A stretch of 14,227 nt of DNA from Spirochaetaceae bacterium (GCA_031265015.1 JAISDG010000068.1:1-14227); one strand, 5' to 3'. Positions 1 through 6,361 are shown, counted from the stretch's first letter. Made by a program: numbers and translations. The notes: generated by a model from the letters alone, not told the origin.

Positions 1-607
1 TTTCAAATATCGACGAATCCGCCTTGAAGCGGATTACCGTCCCCCTGCCGCCGAGAGCGGGCCGGGTTCCTTCGGAACCGGAACCCGGCCCGTCCTGTGT
101 CCCGGCAAGCCGGGACACAGCCCATGGGGGAAGCGTTTCCGCCTCTTTGGTAGGTCCTTCGGCTATACCGAGCCTGTAACGCTGGAGGTGAACCTTTTCC
201 CCGGTAAACACCCAGGCTTCGCACCATTCCGAGAGGGCGTTTACCACCGAAACGCCAACGCCGTGCAGGCCGCCTGAAACCTTGTAGGACTTTTTGTCAA
301 ACTTGCCGCCGGCATGGAGCCGGGTCATAACCAGTTCCAGGGCGCTTACATGCTCCGTCGGGTGCATGTCAACCGGAATGCCCCGGCCGTTGTCCTCGAC
401 CCGGACTATGTCACTGCCTTCAAGCACCACAAGAATCGTGTCGCAATGCCCCTGCATCGCCTCGTCTACCGAGTTGTCTACAACCTCATATACCAGATGG
501 TGAAGACCGTCTATGCCTGTCGTCCCGATATACATTCCCGGCCGCTTGCGGACCGCTTCAAGACCTTTAAGAACCTGGATATTGTGAGCGGAATAGTTTG
601 AATCCAT
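1..607 (-). CDS. gyrB: DNA gyrase subunit B, N-terminal part (cut by window edge)
   Basis: ATPase subunit of DNA gyrase, which with GyrA introduces negative supercoils. Only the first 202 codons are present and the frame runs off the left edge. GHKL ATPase motifs are clear: EVVDNSVDEAM with catalytic Glu41 and Mg-binding Asn45, EDNGRGIPVDMH with Asp72, and the lid GGLHGVGVSVVNALS at 112-126. RKRPGMYIG at 20-28 is the usual gyrase/topo IV N-terminal signature. GyrB is preferred over ParE because the gene sits beside dnaA at the origin, as is common. The start ATG at 607-605 gives the expected MDSNYSAHNIQVLKGLEAV opening; no Shine-Dalgarno precedes it, but a TACAAT hexamer lies 5 bases upstream. 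Odd feature: residues about 160-187 are an extra segment encoded by palindromic DNA, after which the family sequence resumes with RGTVIRFKADSSIFE. Confidence 0.95.
   Translation of the reverse strand, partial: MDSNYSAHNIQVLKGLEAVRKRPGMYIGTTGIDGLHHLVYEVVDNSVDEAMQGHCDTILVVLEGSDIVRVEDNGRGIPVDMHPTEHVSALELVMTRLHAGGKFDKKSYKVSGGLHGVGVSVVNALSEWCEAWVFTGEKVHLQRYRLGIAEGPTKEAETLPPWAVSRLAGTQDGPGSGSEGTRPALGGRGTVIRFKADSSIFE
47..130. repeat. In-frame palindromic insertion inside gyrB
   Basis: This stretch encodes about 28 residues of GyrB (rich in G, P, S, R) that have no counterpart in the usual gap between the EGP and RGT(V)IRF motifs. The DNA consists of two strong inverted repeats in a row. The first has perfect 12-base arms (GGGCCGGGTTCC at 59-70 and its complement at 80-91), with a shorter alternative pairing, GGTTCC (65-70) with GGAACC (74-79). 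The second has 11-base arms, TGTGTCCCGGC at 96-106 against 109-119. A small CCCATGGG palindrome follows at about 121-128. The insertion keeps the frame and has no stop. That the segment is an insertion is inferred from family knowledge; the hairpins are directly visible. Confidence 0.75.
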
Positions 608-612
608 ACATC

Positions 613-618
613 ATTGTA
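613..618 (-). promoter_or_regulatory. Putative -10 hexamer of gyrB
   Basis: Reading leftward, TACAAT lies 5 bases before the gyrB ATG and no Shine-Dalgarno is visible between them. No good -35 is seen at 16-18 bases. If used, transcription would begin at or within a few bases of the start codon. Confidence 0.4.
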
Positions 619-682
619 CCCGAAATGCTGTGAAAAAATCTACGAACCGCCTACCCCTCGGCGAATGAAAACTTCGTACGAG

Positions 683-711
683 TTGTTTCCGTGACGGATT
701 TGGGTTATACT
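683..711 (+). promoter_or_regulatory. Putative sigma70 promoter of the toxin-antitoxin operon
   Basis: TTGTTT (683-688), a 17-base spacer and TATACT (706-711) precede the antitoxin gene. An AGGAGG ribosome site at 719-724 follows, 6 bases before the ATG at 731. The perfect 8-base palindrome TCGTACGA at 674-681 abuts the -35 and is a candidate operator for antitoxin autorepression, though this is only positional inference. Confidence 0.55.
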
Positions 712-730
712 CTTCACCAGGAGGCAGGAC

Positions 731-997
731 ATGACCGTGACGGTTGATTTGGTGAATAGCCGCGCTCTTGATCTTTTGAAAGATTTGGAAAGTTTTAATA
801 TTATCCGGCTAATCAGCCCTGTTACCGAAAAAGATGTTGACCGCGACGCCGAGCCTTGTCCTCTCTGTGCGATGTATCACGAACCCAACGAAAAAACTAT
901 CGCCGCAATGGAGGAAGGAGACGCTATTGTACGGGGCGACATTCCGTCTCCGGTCTTCAATTCCTTTGAAGAATTTTTACAGGATCTGAAAAGCTAA
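731..997 (+). CDS. Type II antitoxin (RelB-like, YafQ partner)
   Basis: Small acidic protein of 88 residues, predicted to neutralise the YafQ-like toxin encoded next and probably to repress its own promoter. The main evidence is operon position, three bases before a recognisable toxin, together with an antitoxin-like opening (DLVNSRALDLLKDLESFNIIRLI at 6-28) and the NEKTIAAMEEGDAI segment at 53-66, which resembles the N.ET..A..E stretch of RelB/DinJ/YefM-type antitoxins. A good AGGAGG site supports the ATG start. Unusually the middle has Cys43-Pro-Leu-Cys46 followed by His50, a possible metal site or redox pair, between the predicted DNA-binding/dimerisation part and the toxin-binding tail. 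I do not recognise a more exact antitoxin family, so the family label is tentative while the antitoxin role is likely. Confidence 0.75.
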   Translation: MTVTVDLVNSRALDLLKDLESFNIIRLISPVTEKDVDRDAEPCPLCAMYHEPNEKTIAAMEEGDAIVRGDIPSPVFNSFEEFLQDLKS

Positions 998-1000
998 ACG

Positions 1001-1279
1001 GTGCTGACCCCAAGACGAAGCGGCGCCTTCAAGCAGGAATACGCCCTGGCGGAACGGCGGGGCAGAGATATGAGCAAGTTGGACAAGGTCATGGAGATGC
1101 TTGTCAAAGAACAGCCCCTGCCGCCGGATCGTCTGGATCATCCCTTGCACGGCAGCTACAGCAAATACCGTGAATGTCATATCCAGGGCGATTGGGTGCT
1201 TATCTACCGGATTTACCCTGCGGAGCGGCAGATTGTTTTTGATCGCACGGGAACCCATTCCGATTTGTTTAAAAAATAA
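1001..1279 (+). CDS. yafQ: YafQ-family mRNA interferase toxin
   Basis: Ribosome-dependent endoribonuclease of the RelE superfamily, expected to cut mRNA in the ribosomal A site and be held inactive by the upstream antitoxin. The 92-residue protein follows the YafQ pattern throughout: TPRRSGAFKQEYALAERRG at the N-terminus, then HPLHGSYSKYRECHIQGDW and a TGTHSDLF ending. Candidate catalytic residues match those known in Escherichia coli YafQ: His50, His60, Asp64, Trp65, His86 and Phe90. All are present, so the toxin appears intact. The start is GTG at 1001, three bases after the antitoxin stop, with no strong ribosome site of its own, so translational coupling to the antitoxin is likely. The position between gyrB and dnaA is unusual for such a module. 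Confidence 0.9.
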   Translation: MLTPRRSGAFKQEYALAERRGRDMSKLDKVMEMLVKEQPLPPDRLDHPLHGSYSKYRECHIQGDWVLIYRIYPAERQIVFDRTGTHSDLFKK

Positions 1280-1361
1280 GACACATGCGCTGTAACAATA
1301 TGCCCGGGCGGAACCACTACCTGCGTACATGCACGATAGTCCCCAGGAAGCCGGGTAAGGT

Positions 1362-1381
1362 TGTGGATAAACTGTGGATAA
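1362..1381 (+). other. Paired DnaA boxes, upstream part of oriC
   Basis: Two perfect DnaA boxes in the same orientation, TGTGGATAA at 1362-1370 and 1373-1381 (complement TTATCCACA), are separated by 2 bases. They lie in the 310-base gap between the toxin gene and dnaA. A third identical box sits in the dnaA leader at 1572-1580. Spacing of 11 bases places the two on the same helix face. Confidence 0.85.
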
Positions 1382-1451
1382 ACCGGGGACTTTTCCGGTT
1401 TTGGGTCAAAGTGAATCACCCCATCCGGCGGTTCCTGTAAAACGGCTTTTT

Positions 1452-1492
1452 AAAGCATATAATTCTTTGCTGTACAAAGAATTATATGCTTT
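1452..1492. repeat. Perfect AT-rich inverted repeat in the oriC/dnaA upstream region
   Basis: Arms of 18 bases are perfectly complementary (AAAGCATATAATTCTTTG at 1452-1469, complement at 1475-1492) around a 5-base loop CTGTA. A short T run (to 1494) follows. It could act as a terminator, a protein-binding dyad or a cruciform near the origin; the stem is AT-rich, which is unusual for an intrinsic terminator. Downstream, 1521-1540 holds a smaller GAAAAAA/TTTTTTC repeat. Confidence 0.7.
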
Positions 1493-1571
1493 TTACTAAT
1501 CATGTATTAAGGGCGGGCGGGAAAAAAACTGCCTTTTTTCGTTTTTCCGGTATTTTCAATTGTGATAAAAT

Positions 1572-1581
1572 TGTGGATAAT
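1572..1581 (+). promoter_or_regulatory. DnaA box overlapping a -10-like hexamer at the dnaA start
   Basis: TGTGGATAA (1572-1580) is a perfect DnaA box whose last bases form GATAAT (1576-1581), 8 bases before the dnaA ATG. A weak TTTTCA at 1553-1558 would be the -35 at 17 bases. No Shine-Dalgarno is seen. If this is the promoter, DnaA binding would occlude it, giving autorepression. The box is certain as sequence; the promoter is inferred. Confidence 0.5.
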
Positions 1582-1589
1582 GTTCTTCT

Positions 1590-2987
1590 ATGCCGGAAAA
1601 CAGCAGCCACGAACTTATCTGGAACGAGACCCTAAACCAGATAAAAGGGGACCTGGAAGAGCAGGAATTCCTCACCTGGTTCAATTTAGAGTTCCTTAAC
1701 GCCGACGAAAACACCTTTACCGTTTCCGTTCCATCGGCTTTTTACCTGGATCAGGTTACAAAACGCTATAAATCCTACATCGAAGGCAAAATTGAAGAAC
1801 TCATCGGCAAGAAAACGGCCTTAACGCTGGTTATAAAACCGAAAAATCCCGAAAAAGAGAGCCAGGCCGCCATTGCGAGGCAAAAACCGGATTCTTCCGG
1901 CGCAAAAAACAGCGCGGAAAAGGCCGTTCCGGCAAAAAAAAGCCCCCATTCCCAGCTGCGTCCCGATTACACGTTTGAAAGTTACATCATCGGGGACAAC
2001 AACAGCTTCGCGGCCAACGCCGCCCAGGCCATCGCCCGCAATCCCGGAACGGCCTACAATCCGTTCCTCATTTACGGCGGCGCCGGCCTTGGGAAAACGC
2101 ACCTGATGCAGGCCATCGGCAACTACATTCACGAAAATTCAAACATTTCGGTGATTTATGTCTTTGCCGAAACCTTTACCAACGAATTTATCGCCGCCAT
2201 CAACGGGGGAGAGCGGGCCAAGGCGGCTTTCAAGAACAAATACCGGTATGCCGACGTGCTCCTTATCGACGACATCCACTTTTTACAGGACAAACAGGGT
2301 ACCCAGGAAGAGCTTTTCTATACGTTTAACGCCCTTTCCGACGCCAACAAACAGATGGTTTTTACCTGCGACCGGCCGGTCTCGGAACTGAAGAATTTTA
2401 ACGAACGGCTCCGTTCACGGGTAGGAAAAGGCCTTAATGTGGACCTGCAACCGCCGAATTATGAAACCCGCTGCGCCATCCTCAGGAAAAAGGCCGAAAC
2501 CATAGGCATCGACATACCCGACGAGGTTATCGCCCTGGTAAGCAAGAACATCTCCACCAACGTCCGGGACTTGGAAAGCGCCCTTAACACCCTTTCCGCT
2601 TATGTGCAGCTTTTGGGGAAACCCATTACACTGGGAACGGCCCAGGAACGACTTAAAGACATGTTTGCCTCGCCCAGGCAGGCAAATATGTCGATGGAAA
2701 CCATACAGCGGGTCGTCGCCGAGGAATTTCACCTTTCCCTGAACGACCTTAAAGGCAAAAAAAAGACCCAGAACATCGTTTATCCCCGGCAGCTTGCAAT
2801 GTTTATCATCAGGGAAATAACCGAATATACGACTACCGAAATCGGCCAGGCTTTCGGCGGCCGGGATCATACCACGGTAATGCATGCTTGCCAGAAGATA
2901 GAAGAGCGTATCAAAGCGGAACCTTCAATGGATTCTACGATTCAAAGCCTTATAAGGGCGGTAAAAGACTATAGCGCCAAATCTTGA
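1590..2987 (+). CDS. dnaA: Chromosomal replication initiator protein DnaA
   Basis: Binds DnaA boxes at oriC, opens the duplex and helps load the replicative helicase. The 465 residues match normal DnaA length and order: domain I at 1-80 (WNETLNQIKGDLEEQEFLTWF), a low-complexity linker about 85-125, the AAA+ domain about 126-345, and the DNA-binding domain about 350-465. Walker A is GGAGLGKTH (163-171), Walker B is VLLIDDIHF (223-231), the arginine-finger region is ERLRSR (272-277), and sensor 2 is in NVRDLESALN (324-333). The DnaA signature GGRDHTTVMHA at 423-433 is intact. The ATG at 1590 gives the expected N-terminus but has no Shine-Dalgarno. DnaA boxes flank the gene on both sides, and one overlaps the leader, suggesting self-regulation. 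Confidence 0.98.
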   Translation: MPENSSHELIWNETLNQIKGDLEEQEFLTWFNLEFLNADENTFTVSVPSAFYLDQVTKRYKSYIEGKIEELIGKKTALTLVIKPKNPEKESQAAIARQKPDSSGAKNSAEKAVPAKKSPHSQLRPDYTFESYIIGDNNSFAANAAQAIARNPGTAYNPFLIYGGAGLGKTHLMQAIGNYIHENSNISVIYVFAETFTNEFIAAINGGERAKAAFKNKYRYADVLLIDDIHFLQDKQGTQEELFYTFNALSDANKQMVFTCDRPVSELKNFNERLRSRVGKGLNVDLQPPNYETRCAILRKKAETIGIDIPDEVIALVSKNISTNVRDLESALNTLSAYVQLLGKPITLGTAQERLKDMFASPRQANMSMETIQRVVAEEFHLSLNDLKGKKKTQNIVYPRQLAMFIIREITEYTTTEIGQAFGGRDHTTVMHACQKIEERIKAEPSMDSTIQSLIRAVKDYSAKS

Positions 2988-3014
2988 AAACATGTTAAAA
3001 TAATGCTTAAGGTC

Positions 3015-3177
3015 TGTGTATAAAAGGCCGGGAAGTGAATTTGTGGAAAAAACCGCGGTACTTATCAAGCTTTTGTTGAAAGTGTAAGTTTTTACACTAT
3101 AATGATATAACGGGGTTTTCCACATATAAGCGGACTCTATTATTACTACTGCTTTTTTATATAAATTTATATATAAA
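3015..3177 (+). other. oriC: Core origin of replication (oriC) between dnaA and dnaN
   Basis: The 209-base gap after dnaA holds near-consensus DnaA boxes TGTGTATAA (3015-3023), TGTGGAAAA (3042-3050) and, in opposite orientation, TTTTCCACA (3116-3124). The last is followed by a 12-base GC-richer spacer, then CTA TTA TTA CTA CTG (3137-3151), whose lower strand is a run of DnaA-trios (3'-GAT-5' type). An AT-only tract, with T6 and TATATAAATTTATATATAAA, reaches 3177. Box, spacer, trios and AT-rich tract in this order match the basal unwinding element described in Bacillus subtilis. Opening at this site is an inference; the arrangement is seen directly. Confidence 0.8.
3076..3103 (+). promoter_or_regulatory. 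Putative dnaN promoter with internal dyad
   Basis: TTGAAA (3076-3081), a 16-base spacer and a perfect TATAAT (3098-3103) form the strongest promoter-like sequence in the window. The spacer carries an inverted repeat, AGTGTAA (3081-3087) and TTACACT (3092-3098), a candidate operator. The transcript would carry a leader of about 90 bases across the DnaA-trio and AT-rich parts of oriC before the GAGAGG ribosome site at 3185-3190. Confidence 0.7.
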
Positions 3178-3196
3178 GGCAGATGAGAGGATAACC

Positions 3197-4297
3197 ATGA
3201 AATTTACCTGTGAACGAAACGTTCTCCTAAAAGAAGTCTCCATAGCCCAGGAAATAATTTCCTCAAAGAACGCTATTTCGATACTTTCTAACATTTATCT
3301 TGAGGCAGAGGATTCTGTTCTTATAATCAAAGCGACGGATATCAAAGTTAACTTTGAAACCCGCCTTCCTGTTGAGGTTGAGGAAAAAGGGTCGACGACG
3401 GTTTTTGGAGAGAAGTTTTTGGGAATTTTAAGTTCTATTCCCGACGGAGAGCTTGAATTTGAACAAAAGGACATCAACATTGTCATAAGACCCCGGACAA
3501 AGAAAGTCAAATTTCAGCTAAGATGTATAGCGTCGGAAAAATACCCTGAATTTCCCGTTTTTAGCAGGGAAAGGTTTTTTGAGATTCCGGTGCGTGATTT
3601 TAAGAATATGATACAGCAGACGATCTTTGCCGTTTCCGATGATGAAACTCGTTATTTTATGAACGGCGTTTTCTTCAAAAAAGAAGGGGATAAGATTATA
3701 ATGGTCGCTACGGATGGAAGAAGGCTTGCTTATGTTGAAAAATCTGTGGGCGATATAGAAGATTTTGGTGGGGTTATTATTCCGCCTAAAATACTCGGGA
3801 TTTTGATGAGACGTGCCGGGGATGAAGGACTTATAGGAATTTCTATAACCGATAAAAATGTGTTTATTATTTTCGGGTCCTACAGTCTTTCTTCCGTTTT
3901 GATTGACGGACAATTTCCCAATTATCAGCGGGTTATTCCGGAAAAGCAAAATTATTCCTTTACGGTAAACCGCCTTGAAACCCTGGAAGCCCTTAAGCGG
4001 GTTTCTCTTTTGGTTGAGCAGAAATCGCGGCGGGTGTATATGGGCCTTGCTCCCGGCGTTATGTCGGTTTCTTCCGAAGAAAGCGACATCGGAAACGCCA
4101 GGGAAGAGATACCCTGCAAATACGACGGTGAGGAAGTGTCGATAGCCCTTAATTATCGCTATATTGAAGAGCCGTTTAAGGTTATAACAGATGAAGAAAT
4201 TTGCGTACATTTTACCGAAGCGACCAAGGCTATTACGATCAAACCCGTGCCGGAAAAGGACTTTTTTCATATCGTTATGCCCATGAATCTGGATTAG
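3197..4297 (+). CDS. dnaN: DNA polymerase III sliding clamp, beta subunit
   Basis: Ring-forming processivity factor that tethers DNA polymerase III to the template. The 366 residues match the usual length and the three-fold repeat of clamp domains (about 1-120, 121-245, 246-366). The opening MKFTCERNVLLKEVSIAQEI and the C-terminal HIVMPMNLD are characteristic, as are FSRERFFEIPVRDFKNMIQQ near 115-134 and DGQFPNYQRVIPE near 236-248. GAGAGG at 3185-3190, 6 bases before ATG, supports the start. The stop is one base before the recF start, so the two are co-translated. Codon use looks more AT-rich than in the following recF, which may simply reflect high-expression or conservation limits. Confidence 0.98.
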   Translation: MKFTCERNVLLKEVSIAQEIISSKNAISILSNIYLEAEDSVLIIKATDIKVNFETRLPVEVEEKGSTTVFGEKFLGILSSIPDGELEFEQKDINIVIRPRTKKVKFQLRCIASEKYPEFPVFSRERFFEIPVRDFKNMIQQTIFAVSDDETRYFMNGVFFKKEGDKIIMVATDGRRLAYVEKSVGDIEDFGGVIIPPKILGILMRRAGDEGLIGISITDKNVFIIFGSYSLSSVLIDGQFPNYQRVIPEKQNYSFTVNRLETLEALKRVSLLVEQKSRRVYMGLAPGVMSVSSEESDIGNAREEIPCKYDGEEVSIALNYRYIEEPFKVITDEEICVHFTEATKAITIKPVPEKDFFHIVMPMNLD

Positions 4298-4298
4298 T

Positions 4299-5456
4299 GT
4301 GTTTAAGTCTCTGCGTACCGTATCGTTTCGCAATCTCGCCGATACCGATACCGACGTTTCCGGTACGGATGTTTTTCTTGTCGGAGAAAACGGACAGGGA
4401 AAGACCAATTTTCTTGAAGCTCTGTACTTTTGCGCCTACGCGTCGTCGTTCCGCGGCGTAAAAGACGGCGATCTTGCCCGGATGGATTTGCCGGAAGGAA
4501 CGCGGGATTTTTCCGCTGCCACGGAGCTTTGTTCGCCGGAATCCGTAATAAACAGGACAATTCTGGTAAAATACGAAAAATCGCGAAAATCAATCGTTCT
4601 TGACGGAAAAAAGATAGAAGATCGCAGGGATCTTCTTGAAACTATTCCCTGCGTGGTTTTTTGCCATGAAGACATGGAATTTGTTTCGGGCAGTCAGGAA
4701 CGCAGGCGCTGGTTTTTTGACCAGACCCAAAGCCTTTACGATCCGGTTTATCTTGACGATCTTCGGAAGTACAAACGGGTTCTTAAAACACGGAACGCGA
4801 TACTCAGGGATTGCCGTTTTGGCCTTTCCGGCCGTTCCGCCGCGGAAGCCGTTCTTGATGCCCTGGACCTCCAGCTTGCCGAGTACGGCCTGCGGCTGAT
4901 GGAAAAACGGCGGAAAGAAGCGGAGCGCTTTTCCGCCGTTTTCGGCGCCCTGTACGGGGAGGTATCCGGCATTGACGGCATCGGCGTCACGTACCTGTCG
5001 TCCTGGAAAGAGTCCTCCCGAAAGCAGGCCTTGCCGGAGCCTTCCGCCGTTGCCGGATACCTTGCCGCCCGGCGGGAGGTGGACATAAGCGCCGGCTTAA
5101 CCGCCAAAGGCCCCCACCGCGACCGTTACCTGTTTATCCGGAACGGCCCCGGCGAAACGTACCGGGACGGGGACTTTTCCGGCGCCGCGTCTACCGGGCA
5201 GCGGCGCCTTCTGGCGCTGCTGCTCCGGGTAGCCCAGGCCCGGTGTTTTTCCGAGAACAGCGGAAAAACACCGGTCCTGCTGCTGGACGACGTGCTGCTG
5301 GAACTGGACGGGGAAAAGCGGCGGCGGTTTCTTTCGGTAATGCCTGCGTATGAACAGGCTTTTTTTACATTTCTTCCCGAGGAACCCTATAAAAGATATT
5401 GCCGATCCGATACGCTGGTTTATCACGTTTCCGACGGTGTTATAAGCGAATCTTAA
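4299..5456 (+). CDS. recF: DNA replication and repair protein RecF
   Basis: SMC-like ATPase that with RecO and RecR loads RecA at single-strand gaps. At 385 residues it is slightly longer than the usual 360 or so. The N-terminal Walker A is GENGQGKTNFLEALYF (29-44); the family motif GPHRDR is at 271-276, the signature STGQRRLLALLLRVAQ at 298-313 and Walker B VLLLDDVLLELD at 326-337. All ATPase parts are present. The GTG start at 4299 gives MFKSLRTVSFRN, matching the family opening, and lies one base after the dnaN stop with no separate ribosome site, so translational coupling is likely. The second half of the gene is visibly more GC-rich than the first. Gene order dnaA-dnaN-recF is the classic origin arrangement. 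Confidence 0.96.
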   Translation: MFKSLRTVSFRNLADTDTDVSGTDVFLVGENGQGKTNFLEALYFCAYASSFRGVKDGDLARMDLPEGTRDFSAATELCSPESVINRTILVKYEKSRKSIVLDGKKIEDRRDLLETIPCVVFCHEDMEFVSGSQERRRWFFDQTQSLYDPVYLDDLRKYKRVLKTRNAILRDCRFGLSGRSAAEAVLDALDLQLAEYGLRLMEKRRKEAERFSAVFGALYGEVSGIDGIGVTYLSSWKESSRKQALPEPSAVAGYLAARREVDISAGLTAKGPHRDRYLFIRNGPGETYRDGDFSGAASTGQRRLLALLLRVAQARCFSENSGKTPVLLLDDVLLELDGEKRRRFLSVMPAYEQAFFTFLPEEPYKRYCRSDTLVYHVSDGVISES

Positions 5457-5476
5457 GGCTAAGGGACAGAGGATAG

Positions 5477-6016
5477 ATGAAAAGAGCCGGCGACATTATG
5501 GACGCCTTTTTTGACGAGGCAACCATACAAAAGGCCAAAGAGTACGGAACGCTTTTTGCTTCGGCTTCCTGGGCAGCCTTACTGGAAAACTGCGGGCTTT
5601 CCCAGGGGATTCCCCACTCGCAGATCGCGGATCTGGAACGCGCGGTACTGTTAATAGAGGCGGATCATCCCGGCTGGATTCAAATCTTTCAGACTAAACA
5701 GAAGGAACTGCTTAACGCGGCCAGGAGGCGGTTTCCCGAACTTGGCCTGGCGGGAATAAGTTTCCGGCTTGCCCGGGGACCGTTATTCAAAACCGGCGGG
5801 AAACCGGAAGGATCCGCCGAAACGGAAATACCGCCCGGACAGGACCCGCAGAATATTGTCGAAGGACCGGTTGAAGAGACTGAGAAACCGGCCGAACCGG
5901 GAATCTCCCGGCAGCATGTAAACATCGACGCCATACAGGATGAAAAGCTCCGGACCGCCTTAAAAAAGCTGGAGCGGAGCATTCGTGACCGGAGTACAGA
6001 AAAAAGAACGGTGTAA
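5477..6016 (+). CDS. DUF721/DciA-like protein
   Basis: Protein of 179 residues with an N-terminal DUF721 domain at about 5-100, including GDIMDAFF, the hydrophobic run ERAVLLIEADHPGWIQIFQTKQKELLNAARRRFP at 54-87, and a low-complexity acidic, proline-rich tail that ends in a charged helix (DEKLRTALKKLERSIRDR). DUF721 proteins are known in many bacteria as DciA, which works with the DnaB helicase at initiation. The place directly after recF, 20 bases downstream, fits that role and is common in treponemes. The ATG at 5477 has AGAGGA only 3 bases upstream (AAGGGA at 5461-5466 is better spaced), so the Met8 start at 5498 is an alternative. Domain assignment is by sequence pattern, not search. Confidence 0.8.
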   Translation: MKRAGDIMDAFFDEATIQKAKEYGTLFASASWAALLENCGLSQGIPHSQIADLERAVLLIEADHPGWIQIFQTKQKELLNAARRRFPELGLAGISFRLARGPLFKTGGKPEGSAETEIPPGQDPQNIVEGPVEETEKPAEPGISRQHVNIDAIQDEKLRTALKKLERSIRDRSTEKRTV

Positions 6017-6029
6017 ACAGGATCCGCCG

Positions 6030-6050
6030 GGCCGGAACAGAATTCCGGCC
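6030..6050. terminator. Candidate hairpin terminator between convergent genes
   Basis: GGCCGGAA (6030-6037) and TTCCGGCC (6043-6050) form an 8-base perfect stem with a 5-base loop, in the 39-base gap between the converging DciA-like and RRM genes. The following TGCCTTTACC is only a weak T tract on the upper strand and nothing comparable exists on the lower, so termination is plausible but not strong. Confidence 0.45.
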
Positions 6051-6055
6051 TGCCT

Positions 6056-6313
6056 TTACCGGCGGGGCTTGTCGATAGCTTCGTTTACCTTTAGTTTTCG
6101 CCCGTCAAATTCAGCGCCGTTAGCGCCCGCGATAGCCGCTTTTGCTTCTTCATCACTGCCCATTTCAATAAAACCAAAGCCCTTTGAATAGCCGGTGTCC
6201 CGGTCGGTAATAAGTTTTACCGATTCCACATTGCCGAAACCGGCAAAATAATTACGGAGAGTTTCTTCCCCGGTCTGGTAGGAAAGGTTTCCTACATAGA
6301 GTTTCTTAGCCAT
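6056..6313 (-). CDS. RRM-domain RNA-binding protein
   Basis: Single-domain RNA-binding protein of 85 residues. RNP2 is LYVGNL (5-10) and RNP1 is KGFGFIEM (44-51), both with the aromatic residues that stack on RNA bases (Tyr6, Phe46, Phe48). The remainder follows the RRM fold: EETLRNYFAGFGNVESVKLITDRDTG, then EEAKAAIAGANGAEFDGRKLKVNEA, with a basic DKPRR end. There is no glycine-rich tail. Small RRM proteins of this type are known in cyanobacteria, bacteroidetes and spirochaetes and are usually considered RNA chaperones; the RNA targets here are unknown. Upstream lies a divergent promoter region shared with the Aat-like gene. The hexamer TAAGGT before the ATG could serve either as -10 or as a weak ribosome site (AAGG, 7 bases away). 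Confidence 0.93.
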   Translation of the reverse strand: MAKKLYVGNLSYQTGEETLRNYFAGFGNVESVKLITDRDTGYSKGFGFIEMGSDEEAKAAIAGANGAEFDGRKLKVNEAIDKPRR

Positions 6314-6319
6314 TAGTTG

Positions 6320-6348
6320 ACCTTACAGAGCTTGAAGAAAAAAGTCAA
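6320..6348 (-). promoter_or_regulatory. Putative RRM-gene promoter
   Basis: Reading leftward: TTGACT (6348-6343), exactly 17 bases, then TAAGGT (6325-6320), then 6 bases to the ATG at 6313. The -35 is one base off consensus. This would give a transcript starting almost at the start codon. Confidence 0.5.
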
Positions 6349-6361
6349 GTAGCTTTATAGT
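6332..6361 (+). promoter_or_regulatory. Putative promoter of the Aat-like gene
   Basis: TTGAAG (6332-6337), 18 bases, TATAGT (6356-6361), then 7 bases to the ATG at 6369. It overlaps the divergent RRM-gene promoter on the opposite strand, so the two probably compete. No Shine-Dalgarno precedes the start. Confidence 0.5.

Noticed and set aside
1213..1419. Leftward frame of 68 codons over the upstream DnaA boxes
   Set aside because: It overlaps the toxin gene and origin boxes, has no ribosome site and no recognisable product.
3518..4408. Long leftward open frame of 296 codons opposite dnaN
   Set aside because: It lies antisense to a clear dnaN, has no family features, and ends are not supported by ribosome sites; it is a shadow frame.
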